This document shows positions 9,637 through 17,551 of a stretch of 64,000 nucleotides of DNA, piece by piece. The stretch is from positions 310,001-374,000 of the forward strand of contig JADJGC010000002.1 of assembly GCA_016708315.1 (NCBI GenBank), read 5' to 3'. Position numbers and translations under genes: made by a program. A model generated the notes under the pieces. It did not search any database, was not told the DNA's origin, and saw only the letters and a list, made by a program, of their open reading frames with translations. This DNA is from a bacterium (lineage in GTDB: Bacteria > Zixibacteria > MSB-5A5 > CAIYYT01). Numbering within the stretch: position 1 is the first letter of the stretch; every line of letters starts with the position of its first letter.

Positions 9637-12291
9637 TTGCTGTCGATTAACTTAGATATGGAGCGCACCGTCCAATCTACATTGTCGCCGGAAGTCCTTG
9701 CGGCATTCCTGCGTGAGGTTACAGCTGCAGCCAAGAAGATTGGAATTTACCCTGCTGGACATCCCGCAACAGTCAAAGCCGCTGAACGCCCGTTCACACT
9801 TCTTCGCGAACTGTTAGAATCGGGTCGCGCCGTTGTGTTTGCACTAAGCGAGGGAACTTTGGTTGGCGATGGCGCACCGTTAGATGCAAAATTGATGACA
9901 GAAGGACTCGGCAAGGCGTTAACCGAATCGGGTTTGTCGTCCATTACTTTTGAGCCGGGTATCACGAGTGAAGAGTTTGAACTGTTGCTCGCCCAGCTTA
10001 ATCTCAAGAAGGAACATCGAGACCTGCTCAAGTTCTCAGAAGACCGGCAGGTTCGCAAGATCAGGTTCGGCAAATTTCAGTATCAGCTTGTAAAGGATAA
10101 TGAGCGCGTAATCTCCGAAGATGAAATGACTTTCGGTGGCGGCGGCTCTGGAAGCGGAAGCGGTTCCGGTGGTGGTTCGGGAGAGTACTCGCTGGACTCG
10201 CCCGAGGTAGTGCAACAGGTCGAGCGCACGATGTCGGATGTACTGCGCAAGTACCCTGAGCTACTGCTTCAAATCGTCGTTCGCAAACTCGGAGTCAGCG
10301 GCAGCGGAGGTGGAAGCGGCGGCGGTGTTGGCTCGGGAATTGGTCCTGGAGACGGTAAAGGCGGACGCGGAACCGGCTCAGGAAATGGCGGAGGCAGCAG
10401 CAGCGGCTCAGGCAATGGTGGCGGCAGCGGTACGGGTACCGGAGGAAATGGCGAAGGAGCAGGCTTCGGCGGCGGAGGCTCAGGAGGCGGATCAGGCAGC
10501 GGGCGCGGCTTAGGTATCGATAGCGAAATTGAATGGAATGGCAATATTGCCAGCGCTGTGCGTGAAGGATTACGTGCGCTGGGAGTTGCTTCAGCGGGCG
10601 GTACAGGCTCCGGTTCCGGCAGTGGTACGGGCAGCGGTTCTGGAAGCGGCTCAGGGAGTGGATCGGGAACCGGTGTCAAGTTTTCGCCGGACGACTATAA
10701 GAAACTCAAGGACGCATTCAAGCAGGTTGACAACGAAGAGCTGCTTGGGCTTTTGATATCGGCCCTGAAAGTCTCACTGGGAGAATCGAAAGGTGTCGAC
10801 CGAGTCGAAGTTGGCAAAACGTTGGTCGGTTTCCGCGAGTTGCTTGCCGAACGCGACGCGATTGAAATGCTACCGCGACTCAAGGCGGAAATCGAGAGCC
10901 TTGATCTTGTAGACAACGATTATTTGCGAGAGATTCTTTCGGCTGACGCGACTCCGAAAAAAGTGGCGCATATCGAGATTGAGAACTTCAAGTCAGATTT
11001 CTTCATGGGAGCCGTGAATCCGAGCAATGTTGACGATGTACTCGGCTGGCTGGAGACGATCAGCGATAAACAATATACCGAAGACTTCATCAAGAAATTC
11101 TACGATGGGATGGCGCGGCAGGGTTACGAGCTGACAGAAACGCAGCACGAGGCGCTATTGCGGTTTGCTTCGCTGTGTGCGGAAGACGCAGGCGCCCAGG
11201 TTTCGCGCGAGCAGATTCATGAAATCCGCGAGCGGCTATCGGACCCGGCAGTCGATCTGAAAGAATTTATGCTGTTGGCGGAGATGCTTGAGAAGTACTA
11301 TCTCAAGTACATCGAGCTTGATTTGTATAACGAAGCGGGGGTATTGCTGGATCTGGTGATTCAGAAGCAGGACGCTGAAGTAATATACACCGAGGGCGTG
11401 ACTGAATATGCCGCCAAGGTGTATCAGCGGATGTCCTCGGCGCAGTTGGCGGAGCAATTGGTAGCCAAGCTGGGCAAGAGCCTTGAACTGGTCGGCAAGC
11501 CGATGATTCCTCTGTTGGAGAAGTTCAGCAATCTTGAGCCGATCTTGGTGTTTGCGAGTTACCTGAACCATCAGGATCGCGGCGTTCGAATCACACTGAT
11601 TCGAATCCTGTCGAGCTTTGGAGAGAAGACTCTTAACGCATTCAAACTGGTATTGTCGGATCGAACTCTGACTCAGCGACCGCTGGGCAAGTCGGAGCTT
11701 CCGACCGAGACGTGGTTCAAACTGCGGAATTTGATCTTCGTGTTGGGTAATATCTTGCATCCGGACTCGGTGGACATTGTCCGCAAATTCGCACAGGATC
11801 CAGATGACCGCGTGGTTATGGAAGCTTTGCTGGCGCTGGAAAAGCTTGGCGGACCGGAGTCGGCAAAGGTAGTTGCCAAATTGTTGCAACATCCGACCCA
11901 TGAAATCCATGTTAAAGCCCTGCATGCGCTTGGACAGATCGGCACCCAGGACGAATATCCCTATGTTGAAGACTATTTCCTGCATAATGTGACCGATAGA
12001 CAGGCGATTCTGCCGGTTCTGATAAGACTGGACAAACAACGGAGCTTAAGCTTCCTTGCCCAAGTTCTCCTTGGCGAGTCAGAAATTTATAACAAACTGT
12101 TCGCAAAAGCGGATGAAGAGTTGAACGAGACGATAGTGAAAACGTTTATACTGTTGAGATCGGTGATCTTCGACGATGTTTTGCGCAAATATGTGCGCAT
12201 TTCAACGCGTTCACTTTTCGGGCAGTTCCGCAAGTCCGAATCCGTAAAAATGGCAGAACGGTATTTAAAGACCGTCTCGACAGATGAATGA
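9637..12291 (+). CDS. HEAT-repeat protein with long Gly/Ser linkers
   Basis: 884 residues from TTG at 9637, or 877 from ATG at 9658; neither has a clear Shine-Dalgarno. The N-terminal domain (about 1-165) contains IGIYPAGHPATVKAAERPF and FALSEGTLVGDGAPL, a pattern I associate with cytoplasmic regulatory proteins in which a YPxGHP box precedes HEAT or HD domains. Three Gly/Ser-rich tracts (about residues 167-182, 222-290 and 318-346) separate short helical segments. The C-terminal half has HEAT-like repeats (VVMEALLALEKLGGPESAKVVAKLL, IHVKALHALGQIGTQDEYPYVEDYF). No signal peptide and no catalytic motif. Its stop overlaps the possible ATGATG start of the next gene, suggesting coupling. Function unknown. 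Confidence 0.8.
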   Translation: MLSINLDMERTVQSTLSPEVLAAFLREVTAAAKKIGIYPAGHPATVKAAERPFTLLRELLESGRAVVFALSEGTLVGDGAPLDAKLMTEGLGKALTESGLSSITFEPGITSEEFELLLAQLNLKKEHRDLLKFSEDRQVRKIRFGKFQYQLVKDNERVISEDEMTFGGGGSGSGSGSGGGSGEYSLDSPEVVQQVERTMSDVLRKYPELLLQIVVRKLGVSGSGGGSGGGVGSGIGPGDGKGGRGTGSGNGGGSSSGSGNGGGSGTGTGGNGEGAGFGGGGSGGGSGSGRGLGIDSEIEWNGNIASAVREGLRALGVASAGGTGSGSGSGTGSGSGSGSGSGSGTGVKFSPDDYKKLKDAFKQVDNEELLGLLISALKVSLGESKGVDRVEVGKTLVGFRELLAERDAIEMLPRLKAEIESLDLVDNDYLREILSADATPKKVAHIEIENFKSDFFMGAVNPSNVDDVLGWLETISDKQYTEDFIKKFYDGMARQGYELTETQHEALLRFASLCAEDAGAQVSREQIHEIRERLSDPAVDLKEFMLLAEMLEKYYLKYIELDLYNEAGVLLDLVIQKQDAEVIYTEGVTEYAAKVYQRMSSAQLAEQLVAKLGKSLELVGKPMIPLLEKFSNLEPILVFASYLNHQDRGVRITLIRILSSFGEKTLNAFKLVLSDRTLTQRPLGKSELPTETWFKLRNLIFVLGNILHPDSVDIVRKFAQDPDDRVVMEALLALEKLGGPESAKVVAKLLQHPTHEIHVKALHALGQIGTQDEYPYVEDYFLHNVTDRQAILPVLIRLDKQRSLSFLAQVLLGESEIYNKLFAKADEELNETIVKTFILLRSVIFDDVLRKYVRISTRSLFGQFRKSESVKMAERYLKTVSTDE

Positions 12292-12314
12292 TGAAGTTGT
12301 AAATACACTGGCTA

Positions 12315-15047
12315 TTGGCGGCGCTGCTGCTTCTACCAAGCGTTGCGTCAGGTCAATTCTATTTTGGGAAGAACAAGGTCCAGTACCAGCCGTTCAACTG
12401 GAAAGTGCTGGCGACGCCGCATTTTCGTATCTATTTTTACGATCAGGAAAGCGATCTCGCTGAAATTGCTGCGGCAGCTGCGGAAGAGTCGTACGATCTT
12501 CTGGCCGACAAGTTTAATCACCACATATTTCGCAAAATACCGCTGATCATCTACAGCGCGCCTACTTTCTTCACTCAGACAAATGTAACCCCGACCTTAT
12601 TGCCGGAGAGTGTTGCCGGATTTACCGAGTTCTACAAGGGCCGTATGGTTGTGCCGTTTAACGGCTCGATTGCGGATTTCCAGAGGGTTATCCGGCACGA
12701 ACTAGTGCATGTGTTCACATTTGACAAGATTCCGTCAGTGATGTCGCAGCATCGGAAACTGAGTTTGTACGGACCGCCACTGTGGTTCACAGAAGGGCTG
12801 GCGGAATTTTGGTCGCGCGAGTGGGATTCTGAGGCTGACATGGTGATGGCGGACATGGCGCTGGAAGGCAACCTGCGACCGATCCATGAACTCGAGTACT
12901 TGTCGGGCACGTTCTTCATGTACAAGTACGGCGAGTCGTTTTGCCATTTTGTAGCGGACAATTACGGCGAGGACAAGCTTCAAGTCATTTTCGACAATTG
13001 GTGGAAGACCAAGACATTCAGGCAGGTGTTCAAGCTTACCGTCGGGAAGTCGCTCGAAGAAGTCGGCGCTGAGTGGGTGTATCACCTGAAGAAGAAATAC
13101 TTTCCCGAGCTCAAGGACAGTGATCTGCCTGAGCGGGTTTCGACGCCTTTGGCGGAGAAGCTGTTCGCAGTGAAGCCGCTGCCGCTGAATATTACCTATC
13201 GCGGCGCTTCCGACTGGATTGCTTACAAAGCGAATAAACTGGGATACTCGGGGCTGTACATGCGGTCGCCGTCGACGGATCAGGAAGTGACTTTGGTGAA
13301 GGGGGAACGTTCGCCGGCATTTGAATCGCTGCATTTGCTGCAATCGAAGATTTCCGGGACGGATGACGGGCGGATCGTGTTTGTTTCGAAGCGATATGAA
13401 CGCGATGTGCTATACGTCTATAATGTCTTTGAAGAGAAAATCACCGAGACGTTTGAATTTCCGAAACTGTATCAACTTCTCTCGCCGACTTGGTCGCAAG
13501 ATGGAAAGAGTATCGTGTTTTCCGGCGCATCGACCCGGGGATATCACGACTTGTACTTGTTTTCGGTAGTGGATTCCTCGTTGAAACGGCTGACGGATGA
13601 TATCTACTTCGATACCGAGCCGGTCATCGATCTGGACGGCAGTATCGTGTTTTCGTCGGACCGCTGCAGTTTTGGTTACGCCGGTTTCAGCAATCTCTTC
13701 CGACTGTCCCTTGCTGATTCAACGATCACGCCTTTGACGTATGGACGATTTAACGATCGCGCGCCATTCATTTCTGAAGAGGGAATACTGTTCTCATCTG
13801 ATCGTGTTGGCGTGACGAATACATATCTGCTCAAGCGCGGCGGGGGGCTTCACCGCGTGAGCAATTTTGCGACGGGTGCGTTTGATCCGTGCCTTCATGA
13901 TGGAAAGCTGGTGTTCTCTGGTTACCAGCGATTTGGATTCAATCTCTTTTCACTTCCTCTGGACACGACGGACTTAGAGGAAGTTCAGGTCGAAGAACCG
14001 CAATACACACTTTGGAGTCCTACGCGATTAGGCGGCGACGAAGAAGAAGGCGTGGTCGACTATGCCAACGAGTTCTCATTCGATATCGCGCAGTCGGCCA
14101 TTTCATACGATGCGGTGTTTGGAACGATCGGTGGGTTCCAGGCAGTGTTCTCGGATATGCTTGGTAATCAGATGTACTATGTATTGCTGTCAAATTCGGC
14201 GAGCGAGAAGAGCGAGTTGCTGGAATCGTTTAATGTCGGGGTGACATACATCAACAAGAGTCATCGGATTAACTATGGAATCGGCGCTTACCACTTGTAT
14301 GACGAACATTTCGATGACTATGAGGGGTATTATTCAGAGCGACAAAGTGGTGTTCAGGGGTTGGTTTCTTATCCAATATCGAAGTTCTCGCGCGTCGAGA
14401 CCTCGATGTTTGCGCGGCACTCTTTCAAGAAGCGGCCGCTGTTCCAGGATGAGCGACACGCAATACTTGCGACTAACTATGCTTCAATCATTCATGACAA
14501 TTCGCTCTGGGATATTTCGGGACCGTTGGACGGAATCCGCGCCAATGCGACAGTCGGATTGACGACGGACTTTTACTCAGGACGTATTTTCAATCGACTG
14601 GCGTTTGTGGATTTGCGGAACTATCTGCGAATCCGCAAGTATTCGGCGTTTGCGACCCGCGCTTTCGGGTTTATATCTTCCGGTGAAGAGCCGCAGAGGA
14701 TTTATCTTGGCGGCAGCTGGTCGCTGCGCGGATATGATCGAAGGGAATTCTACGCTCGCAAGGTACTGCTTTTCTCCAACGAATTGCGCTTCCCATTGAT
14801 CGATAATTTGTTCATCGGGTTTCCATTTGGACCAGTCGGATTCCAAGCAATTCGCGGGGCGCTGTTCTTTGATGCAGGGTCTGCCTGGAATGACGATTTT
14901 GATCGATTCTATGGGTCATTCGGATTTGGAGCGCGTGTAGCGCTGGGCTACATGGCGGTGCTGAGGTTTGACTTTTCGAAAAAGACAGACTTTCAGAAGC
15001 TGGAACCGGGGATGAAATTCGATTTCTTCTTTGGATGGAATTTCTAA
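12315..15047 (+). CDS. Metallopeptidase-like / beta-propeller / Omp85-like barrel surface protein
   Basis: 910 residues in the open frame. The N-terminal part is a peptidase MA-like domain with HELVH at about 127-131 and a downstream glutamate in WFTEGLAEFWS, the zinc-site pattern of gluzincins. The middle contains TolB/WD40-like propeller repeats (SPTWSQDGKSIVFSG; IVFSSDRCSFGYAG; GILFSSDRVG). The C-terminal ~330 residues look like an Omp85/surface-antigen barrel: YLGGSWSLRGYDRREFYARK, then alternating strands ending in FDFFFGWNF with a terminal aromatic. An outer-membrane location is likely. The signal peptide is odd: ATG at 12288 overlaps the previous stop, but TAA at 12300 interrupts it before IHWLLAALLLLPSVASG. 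Translation from TTG 12315 would keep only part of the signal. Confidence 0.8.
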   Translation: MAALLLLPSVASGQFYFGKNKVQYQPFNWKVLATPHFRIYFYDQESDLAEIAAAAAEESYDLLADKFNHHIFRKIPLIIYSAPTFFTQTNVTPTLLPESVAGFTEFYKGRMVVPFNGSIADFQRVIRHELVHVFTFDKIPSVMSQHRKLSLYGPPLWFTEGLAEFWSREWDSEADMVMADMALEGNLRPIHELEYLSGTFFMYKYGESFCHFVADNYGEDKLQVIFDNWWKTKTFRQVFKLTVGKSLEEVGAEWVYHLKKKYFPELKDSDLPERVSTPLAEKLFAVKPLPLNITYRGASDWIAYKANKLGYSGLYMRSPSTDQEVTLVKGERSPAFESLHLLQSKISGTDDGRIVFVSKRYERDVLYVYNVFEEKITETFEFPKLYQLLSPTWSQDGKSIVFSGASTRGYHDLYLFSVVDSSLKRLTDDIYFDTEPVIDLDGSIVFSSDRCSFGYAGFSNLFRLSLADSTITPLTYGRFNDRAPFISEEGILFSSDRVGVTNTYLLKRGGGLHRVSNFATGAFDPCLHDGKLVFSGYQRFGFNLFSLPLDTTDLEEVQVEEPQYTLWSPTRLGGDEEEGVVDYANEFSFDIAQSAISYDAVFGTIGGFQAVFSDMLGNQMYYVLLSNSASEKSELLESFNVGVTYINKSHRINYGIGAYHLYDEHFDDYEGYYSERQSGVQGLVSYPISKFSRVETSMFARHSFKKRPLFQDERHAILATNYASIIHDNSLWDISGPLDGIRANATVGLTTDFYSGRIFNRLAFVDLRNYLRIRKYSAFATRAFGFISSGEEPQRIYLGGSWSLRGYDRREFYARKVLLFSNELRFPLIDNLFIGFPFGPVGFQAIRGALFFDAGSAWNDDFDRFYGSFGFGARVALGYMAVLRFDFSKKTDFQKLEPGMKFDFFFGWNF

Positions 15048-15103
15048 GTCGAATCTGCTCATAATTTCTTGTTGCTCGCCATCAAAACCGCTTACTTCAC
15101 TTC

Positions 15104-15646
15104 ATGATTAAGACACCGAACTCTGACGGGGCAATGAACGTTCGCGGCAATGTCGTCGTCATAGTGATTGTATTGGTAATGGGAATAGCGGCTCTCGTGA
15201 CGGTACTGTTCAAGCCGGCGCCGATGTCATCAGTTGAGGTTGCGAGGGAGAAGCAGATGCAGGTGTATCAGAATGCGGACTTTGCGACAGCGGATCAAAT
15301 CCGGCAATTGCCGCAAGAAAAGATAGACCAATATATTGATGTGCTGAACTACGTCCTGCGAATAAGAGACTCTCTAAGTGTAATGAAGAACGCTGACGTT
15401 GCGGTGAGCGATGCAGAGTATAGTGTCGCGGAAGCAAATCAGAAATTGGTGATTACGGGATTGACACAGCGGGAGGCTGCGGCGCGTGCAAAGGCGCTTC
15501 AGTACATTGGGCGTGATTTATCGCCGGTAGTTGATAGTCTCTATGAACTGGTGCACCGGCCGATGCCGATGTTTCCACAGGACTCCATACTGATTCGGGA
15601 GCGGAATCTGACTTTTGAGAGGTATATTGCACACATATTTGATTAG
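15104..15646 (+). CDS. Uncharacterised single-pass membrane protein
   Basis: 180 residues. One membrane segment near the N-terminus (residues 17-37, VVVIVIVLVMGIAALVTVLF) is followed by a helical, probably periplasmic region rich in Gln, Asp and Ala (LPQEKIDQYIDVLNYVLRIRD; AEANQKLVITGLTQREAAARAKALQYI). No catalytic motif or known domain is recognised. The 3' end overlaps the predicted start region of the PQQ-propeller lipoprotein gene by about 30 bases, so the two are probably co-transcribed. It may be a structural partner of that lipoprotein or of the barrel protein upstream, but this is only a neighbourhood argument. Confidence 0.6.
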   Translation: MIKTPNSDGAMNVRGNVVVIVIVLVMGIAALVTVLFKPAPMSSVEVAREKQMQVYQNADFATADQIRQLPQEKIDQYIDVLNYVLRIRDSLSVMKNADVAVSDAEYSVAEANQKLVITGLTQREAAARAKALQYIGRDLSPVVDSLYELVHRPMPMFPQDSILIRERNLTFERYIAHIFD

Positions 15647-16778
15647 TCGCGGGATCATTCTGGTTTGCTGTTTGTTGATGTTCGGCTGTGTGCCGTCGTT
15701 CAAGAAGTTCAGGCAGACGGACGATGTAAATTCGGGGTTCATCCAGCATCGCGTTAACGCTAACGGCAATGCGGTGACGGAATCCAAGGGCGAGCCGCTT
15801 AGCCGGGTAGTATTCGAACGCAAATTGAACTCGGCGGTGTCGGCGCAGATTGTCGGCAACTCGCAATTCATCGTTGTGCCGACTTACAACAAGCGCATCT
15901 ATTTTCTGAATCCGCAAAACGGCGACGAAATGACGGCATTGGTTACGGAGTCGGCTGTCAGCGATGCTGCTGCGTTGCGAAACGAATTGCTCTATTATGC
16001 AGAAGAGGCGGGCGGCGACCGGTTGGTTTGCTTCAATCTTGTCAGCGGAAAGATAGTGTGGCAGCAGCGAATGAGAGACCCGCAAGGTGCGCCAATTATT
16101 GAAGGCGACGAGGTGCTGATCGGCGCCAGCGACGGAGATGTATTTTGTCTCAATCGGTGGACGGGTGATAGCGTGTGGGTGCATTCTTCCAAACGAACGA
16201 TCTATCCGACAGTGTCGGCGAATTCCGAGATCGTGGTGTTTGGAACGGATTCAGGCGAGATAGTGGCGCTTGATCGAAAGAAAGGCGAACGACTGTGGTC
16301 GTTCTCGGCACACGGGGCAATCTATGCGCAGGCGTTGATTGAGGGACTGGTTTACTGCGGTTCGGCGGATGGAAGTATGTATGCTTTGCAGCCAAAGACA
16401 GGTGAGCTGGTATGGAAGTTCGAGACGACGAATCAGATTCACACGACGCCGGTATTAGTGGACGGCCGATTGGTTTTCGGCAGCGATGACAACACGGTGT
16501 ACTGTCTCAGCGCGACAGACGGCGGCGTATTGTGGAAATATGAGACGAGTGGAATTGTACATGCTTCACCGATTGCGATTGGCCGGACATTCGTAGTGGC
16601 GAACAGCGCAGGAGGAGTCTATCAATTCGGGTTTGACGGAACCAAGATGGCGGAGTTCCAGGTGCGTGGTTCCGTTGAGGCGCCGCCGGCTTTCATTAAC
16701 GGAATGCTCTACATCGGAACCACACAGAGGCGAGTCTACGCGTTTGGTTCGGCGCAAGCGCCTGCCAATGTGCCATAA
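15615..16778 (+). CDS. PQQ-type beta-propeller lipoprotein, BamB-like
   Basis: Up to 387 residues; TTG at 15615, 15627 or 15639 are all possible starts, with GAGAGG at 15618 favouring one of the later two. A hydrophobic N-terminus ends in a lipobox-like LMFGC, so lipidation is likely. The rest is a PQQ-like propeller with repeats of the form KIVWQQRM, GDSVWVHSS, GERLWSFSAHGAIYAQAL, GELVWKFETTNQIHTTPVL and GVLWKYETSGIVHASPI. The repeats resemble BamB, a scaffold of the outer-membrane assembly machine, but similar propellers occur in many envelope proteins. It follows an Omp85-like barrel gene and a small membrane protein gene. Confidence 0.78.
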   Translation: MRGILHTYLISRGIILVCCLLMFGCVPSFKKFRQTDDVNSGFIQHRVNANGNAVTESKGEPLSRVVFERKLNSAVSAQIVGNSQFIVVPTYNKRIYFLNPQNGDEMTALVTESAVSDAAALRNELLYYAEEAGGDRLVCFNLVSGKIVWQQRMRDPQGAPIIEGDEVLIGASDGDVFCLNRWTGDSVWVHSSKRTIYPTVSANSEIVVFGTDSGEIVALDRKKGERLWSFSAHGAIYAQALIEGLVYCGSADGSMYALQPKTGELVWKFETTNQIHTTPVLVDGRLVFGSDDNTVYCLSATDGGVLWKYETSGIVHASPIAIGRTFVVANSAGGVYQFGFDGTKMAEFQVRGSVEAPPAFINGMLYIGTTQRRVYAFGSAQAPANVP

Positions 16779-16803
16779 CTTCTCTGTCGACTTGGCGCGA
16801 ATT

Positions 16804-16838
16804 CTGCCGAGTTGACATTTTCTCTGCTATTTCGGCAG
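16804..16838 (+). terminator. Hairpin after the propeller gene, possible weak terminator
   Basis: CTGCCGA at 16804-16810 pairs perfectly with TCGGCAG at 16832-16838, 26 bases after the propeller stop. The sequence after it (TCGTATCTTTCC) is only partly T-rich, so termination is uncertain. The loop contains TCTCTGCTATT, which recurs at 16927 in front of hsp20. Confidence 0.35.
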
Positions 16839-16917
16839 TCGTATCTTTCCAATAATCAACTTCAACAAAACAATGTAAGTCAGTGATAAATCATGTGTTA
16901 CGAGCCAATCGACAAAG

Positions 16918-16934
16918 TTGGCACGGTCTCTGCT
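16918..16934 (+). promoter_or_regulatory. Sigma-54-type promoter upstream of hsp20
   Basis: TTGGCACG-GTCT-CTGCT matches the sigma-54 consensus TTGGCACG-N4-TTGCT at all but one position and has the invariant GG-N10-GC (GG 16920-16921, GC 16932-16933). Transcription would begin near 16945, giving a leader of about 68 bases for hsp20 that opens with the GTCAGCA-ACGG-TGCTGAC hairpin at 16947-16964. In E. coli the small heat-shock gene ibpB is known to have a sigma-54 promoter. Confidence 0.5.
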
Positions 16935-17001
16935 ATTAGTATGGCTGTCAGCAACGGTGCTGACGAGAAACGAAAGTCAGAGTAACTAAGTAATAGCAGA
17001 G
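16928..17001 (+). promoter_or_regulatory. Inverted repeat that could pair with the hsp20 Shine-Dalgarno
   Basis: CTCTGCTATTA (16928-16938) is the exact reverse complement of TAATAGCAGAG (16991-17001), 11 bp, enclosing a second perfect hairpin, GTCAGCA-ACGG-TGCTGAC (16947-16964). The 3' arm ends inside the Shine-Dalgarno AGGAGG (17000-17005) seven bases before the hsp20 ATG. In an RNA starting upstream of 16928 this would partly hide the ribosome-binding site, as in heat-shock RNA thermometers. It would not form in an RNA made from the sigma-54 site at 16918. Confidence 0.4.
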
Positions 17002-17012
17002 GAGGAAACAGT

Positions 17013-17453
17013 ATGTATCTCACAGTATCAAGACCCCGCAATCGGTTCGGCCTGATGAATGGCGAAATCGACCGTATGTTCAACGAAATCTTCAACGGTG
17101 GATCAGTTGTCGAAAGCGAAGTCGGCTGGGTGCCGCGCGCTGATGTGCACGAAACCGATGAGACGTTCCTGATTCAGCTGGATGTTCCGGGAATCGACAA
17201 GAACGACATCAAGGTGAAGTTCGAAGACAACACCCTGATTGTCAGCGGTGAGCGGAAATACGAGAACAAGGAAGAGGACAAGAATTACCGCCACGTCGAG
17301 CGAATCTACGGCACGTTCACCAGAACGTTGAAACTGCCGAAGGACGTCGACGCGCAGAAGATCGCAGCCAACTACAAGAATGGTGTGCTTGAGATCACTC
17401 TGCCGAAGGCGGAAGAAGTGAAGCCGAAAGAGATCGAAATCAAGATCGGCTAA
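17013..17453 (+). CDS. Small heat-shock protein, Hsp20/alpha-crystallin family
   Basis: 146 residues, the usual length. After a short N-terminal arm comes the alpha-crystallin domain (about 42-140): WVPRADVHETDETFLIQLDVPGI, DNTLIVSGERK, and the family signature NGVLEITLPK. The C-terminus carries the I-x-I anchor (IEIKI) used in oligomer assembly. It is an ATP-independent holdase that keeps unfolding proteins soluble until DnaK refolds them, and dnaK follows 98 bases downstream. A strong Shine-Dalgarno (GAGGAGG) precedes the ATG. The leader holds a sigma-54-like promoter and inverted repeats; no CIRCE operator is seen. Confidence 0.96.
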   Translation: MYLTVSRPRNRFGLMNGEIDRMFNEIFNGGSVVESEVGWVPRADVHETDETFLIQLDVPGIDKNDIKVKFEDNTLIVSGERKYENKEEDKNYRHVERIYGTFTRTLKLPKDVDAQKIAANYKNGVLEITLPKAEEVKPKEIEIKIG

Positions 17454-17478
17454 GACAAATCGCTGAAACGTGTTTCTC

Positions 17479-17509
17479 GAAGCCCGCATGGAGGACCCGT
17501 GCGGGCTTC
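17479..17509 (+). terminator. Hairpin between hsp20 and dnaK
   Basis: GAAGCCCGCA (17479-17488) pairs perfectly with TGCGGGCTTC (17500-17509). No T-run follows (ATAATGAG), so it may be an attenuator, mRNA-processing or stability element between two chaperone genes rather than a full terminator. Confidence 0.5.
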
Positions 17510-17551
17510 ATAATGAGAGCAGGTAAGCTGTAATCGAGAGGAGAATAGACA

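Noticed and set aside
10269..10679. Pro-rich ORF opposite the Gly/Ser linker
   Set aside because: It is the antisense of GGN/AGY repeats, a by-product of the linker's base composition.
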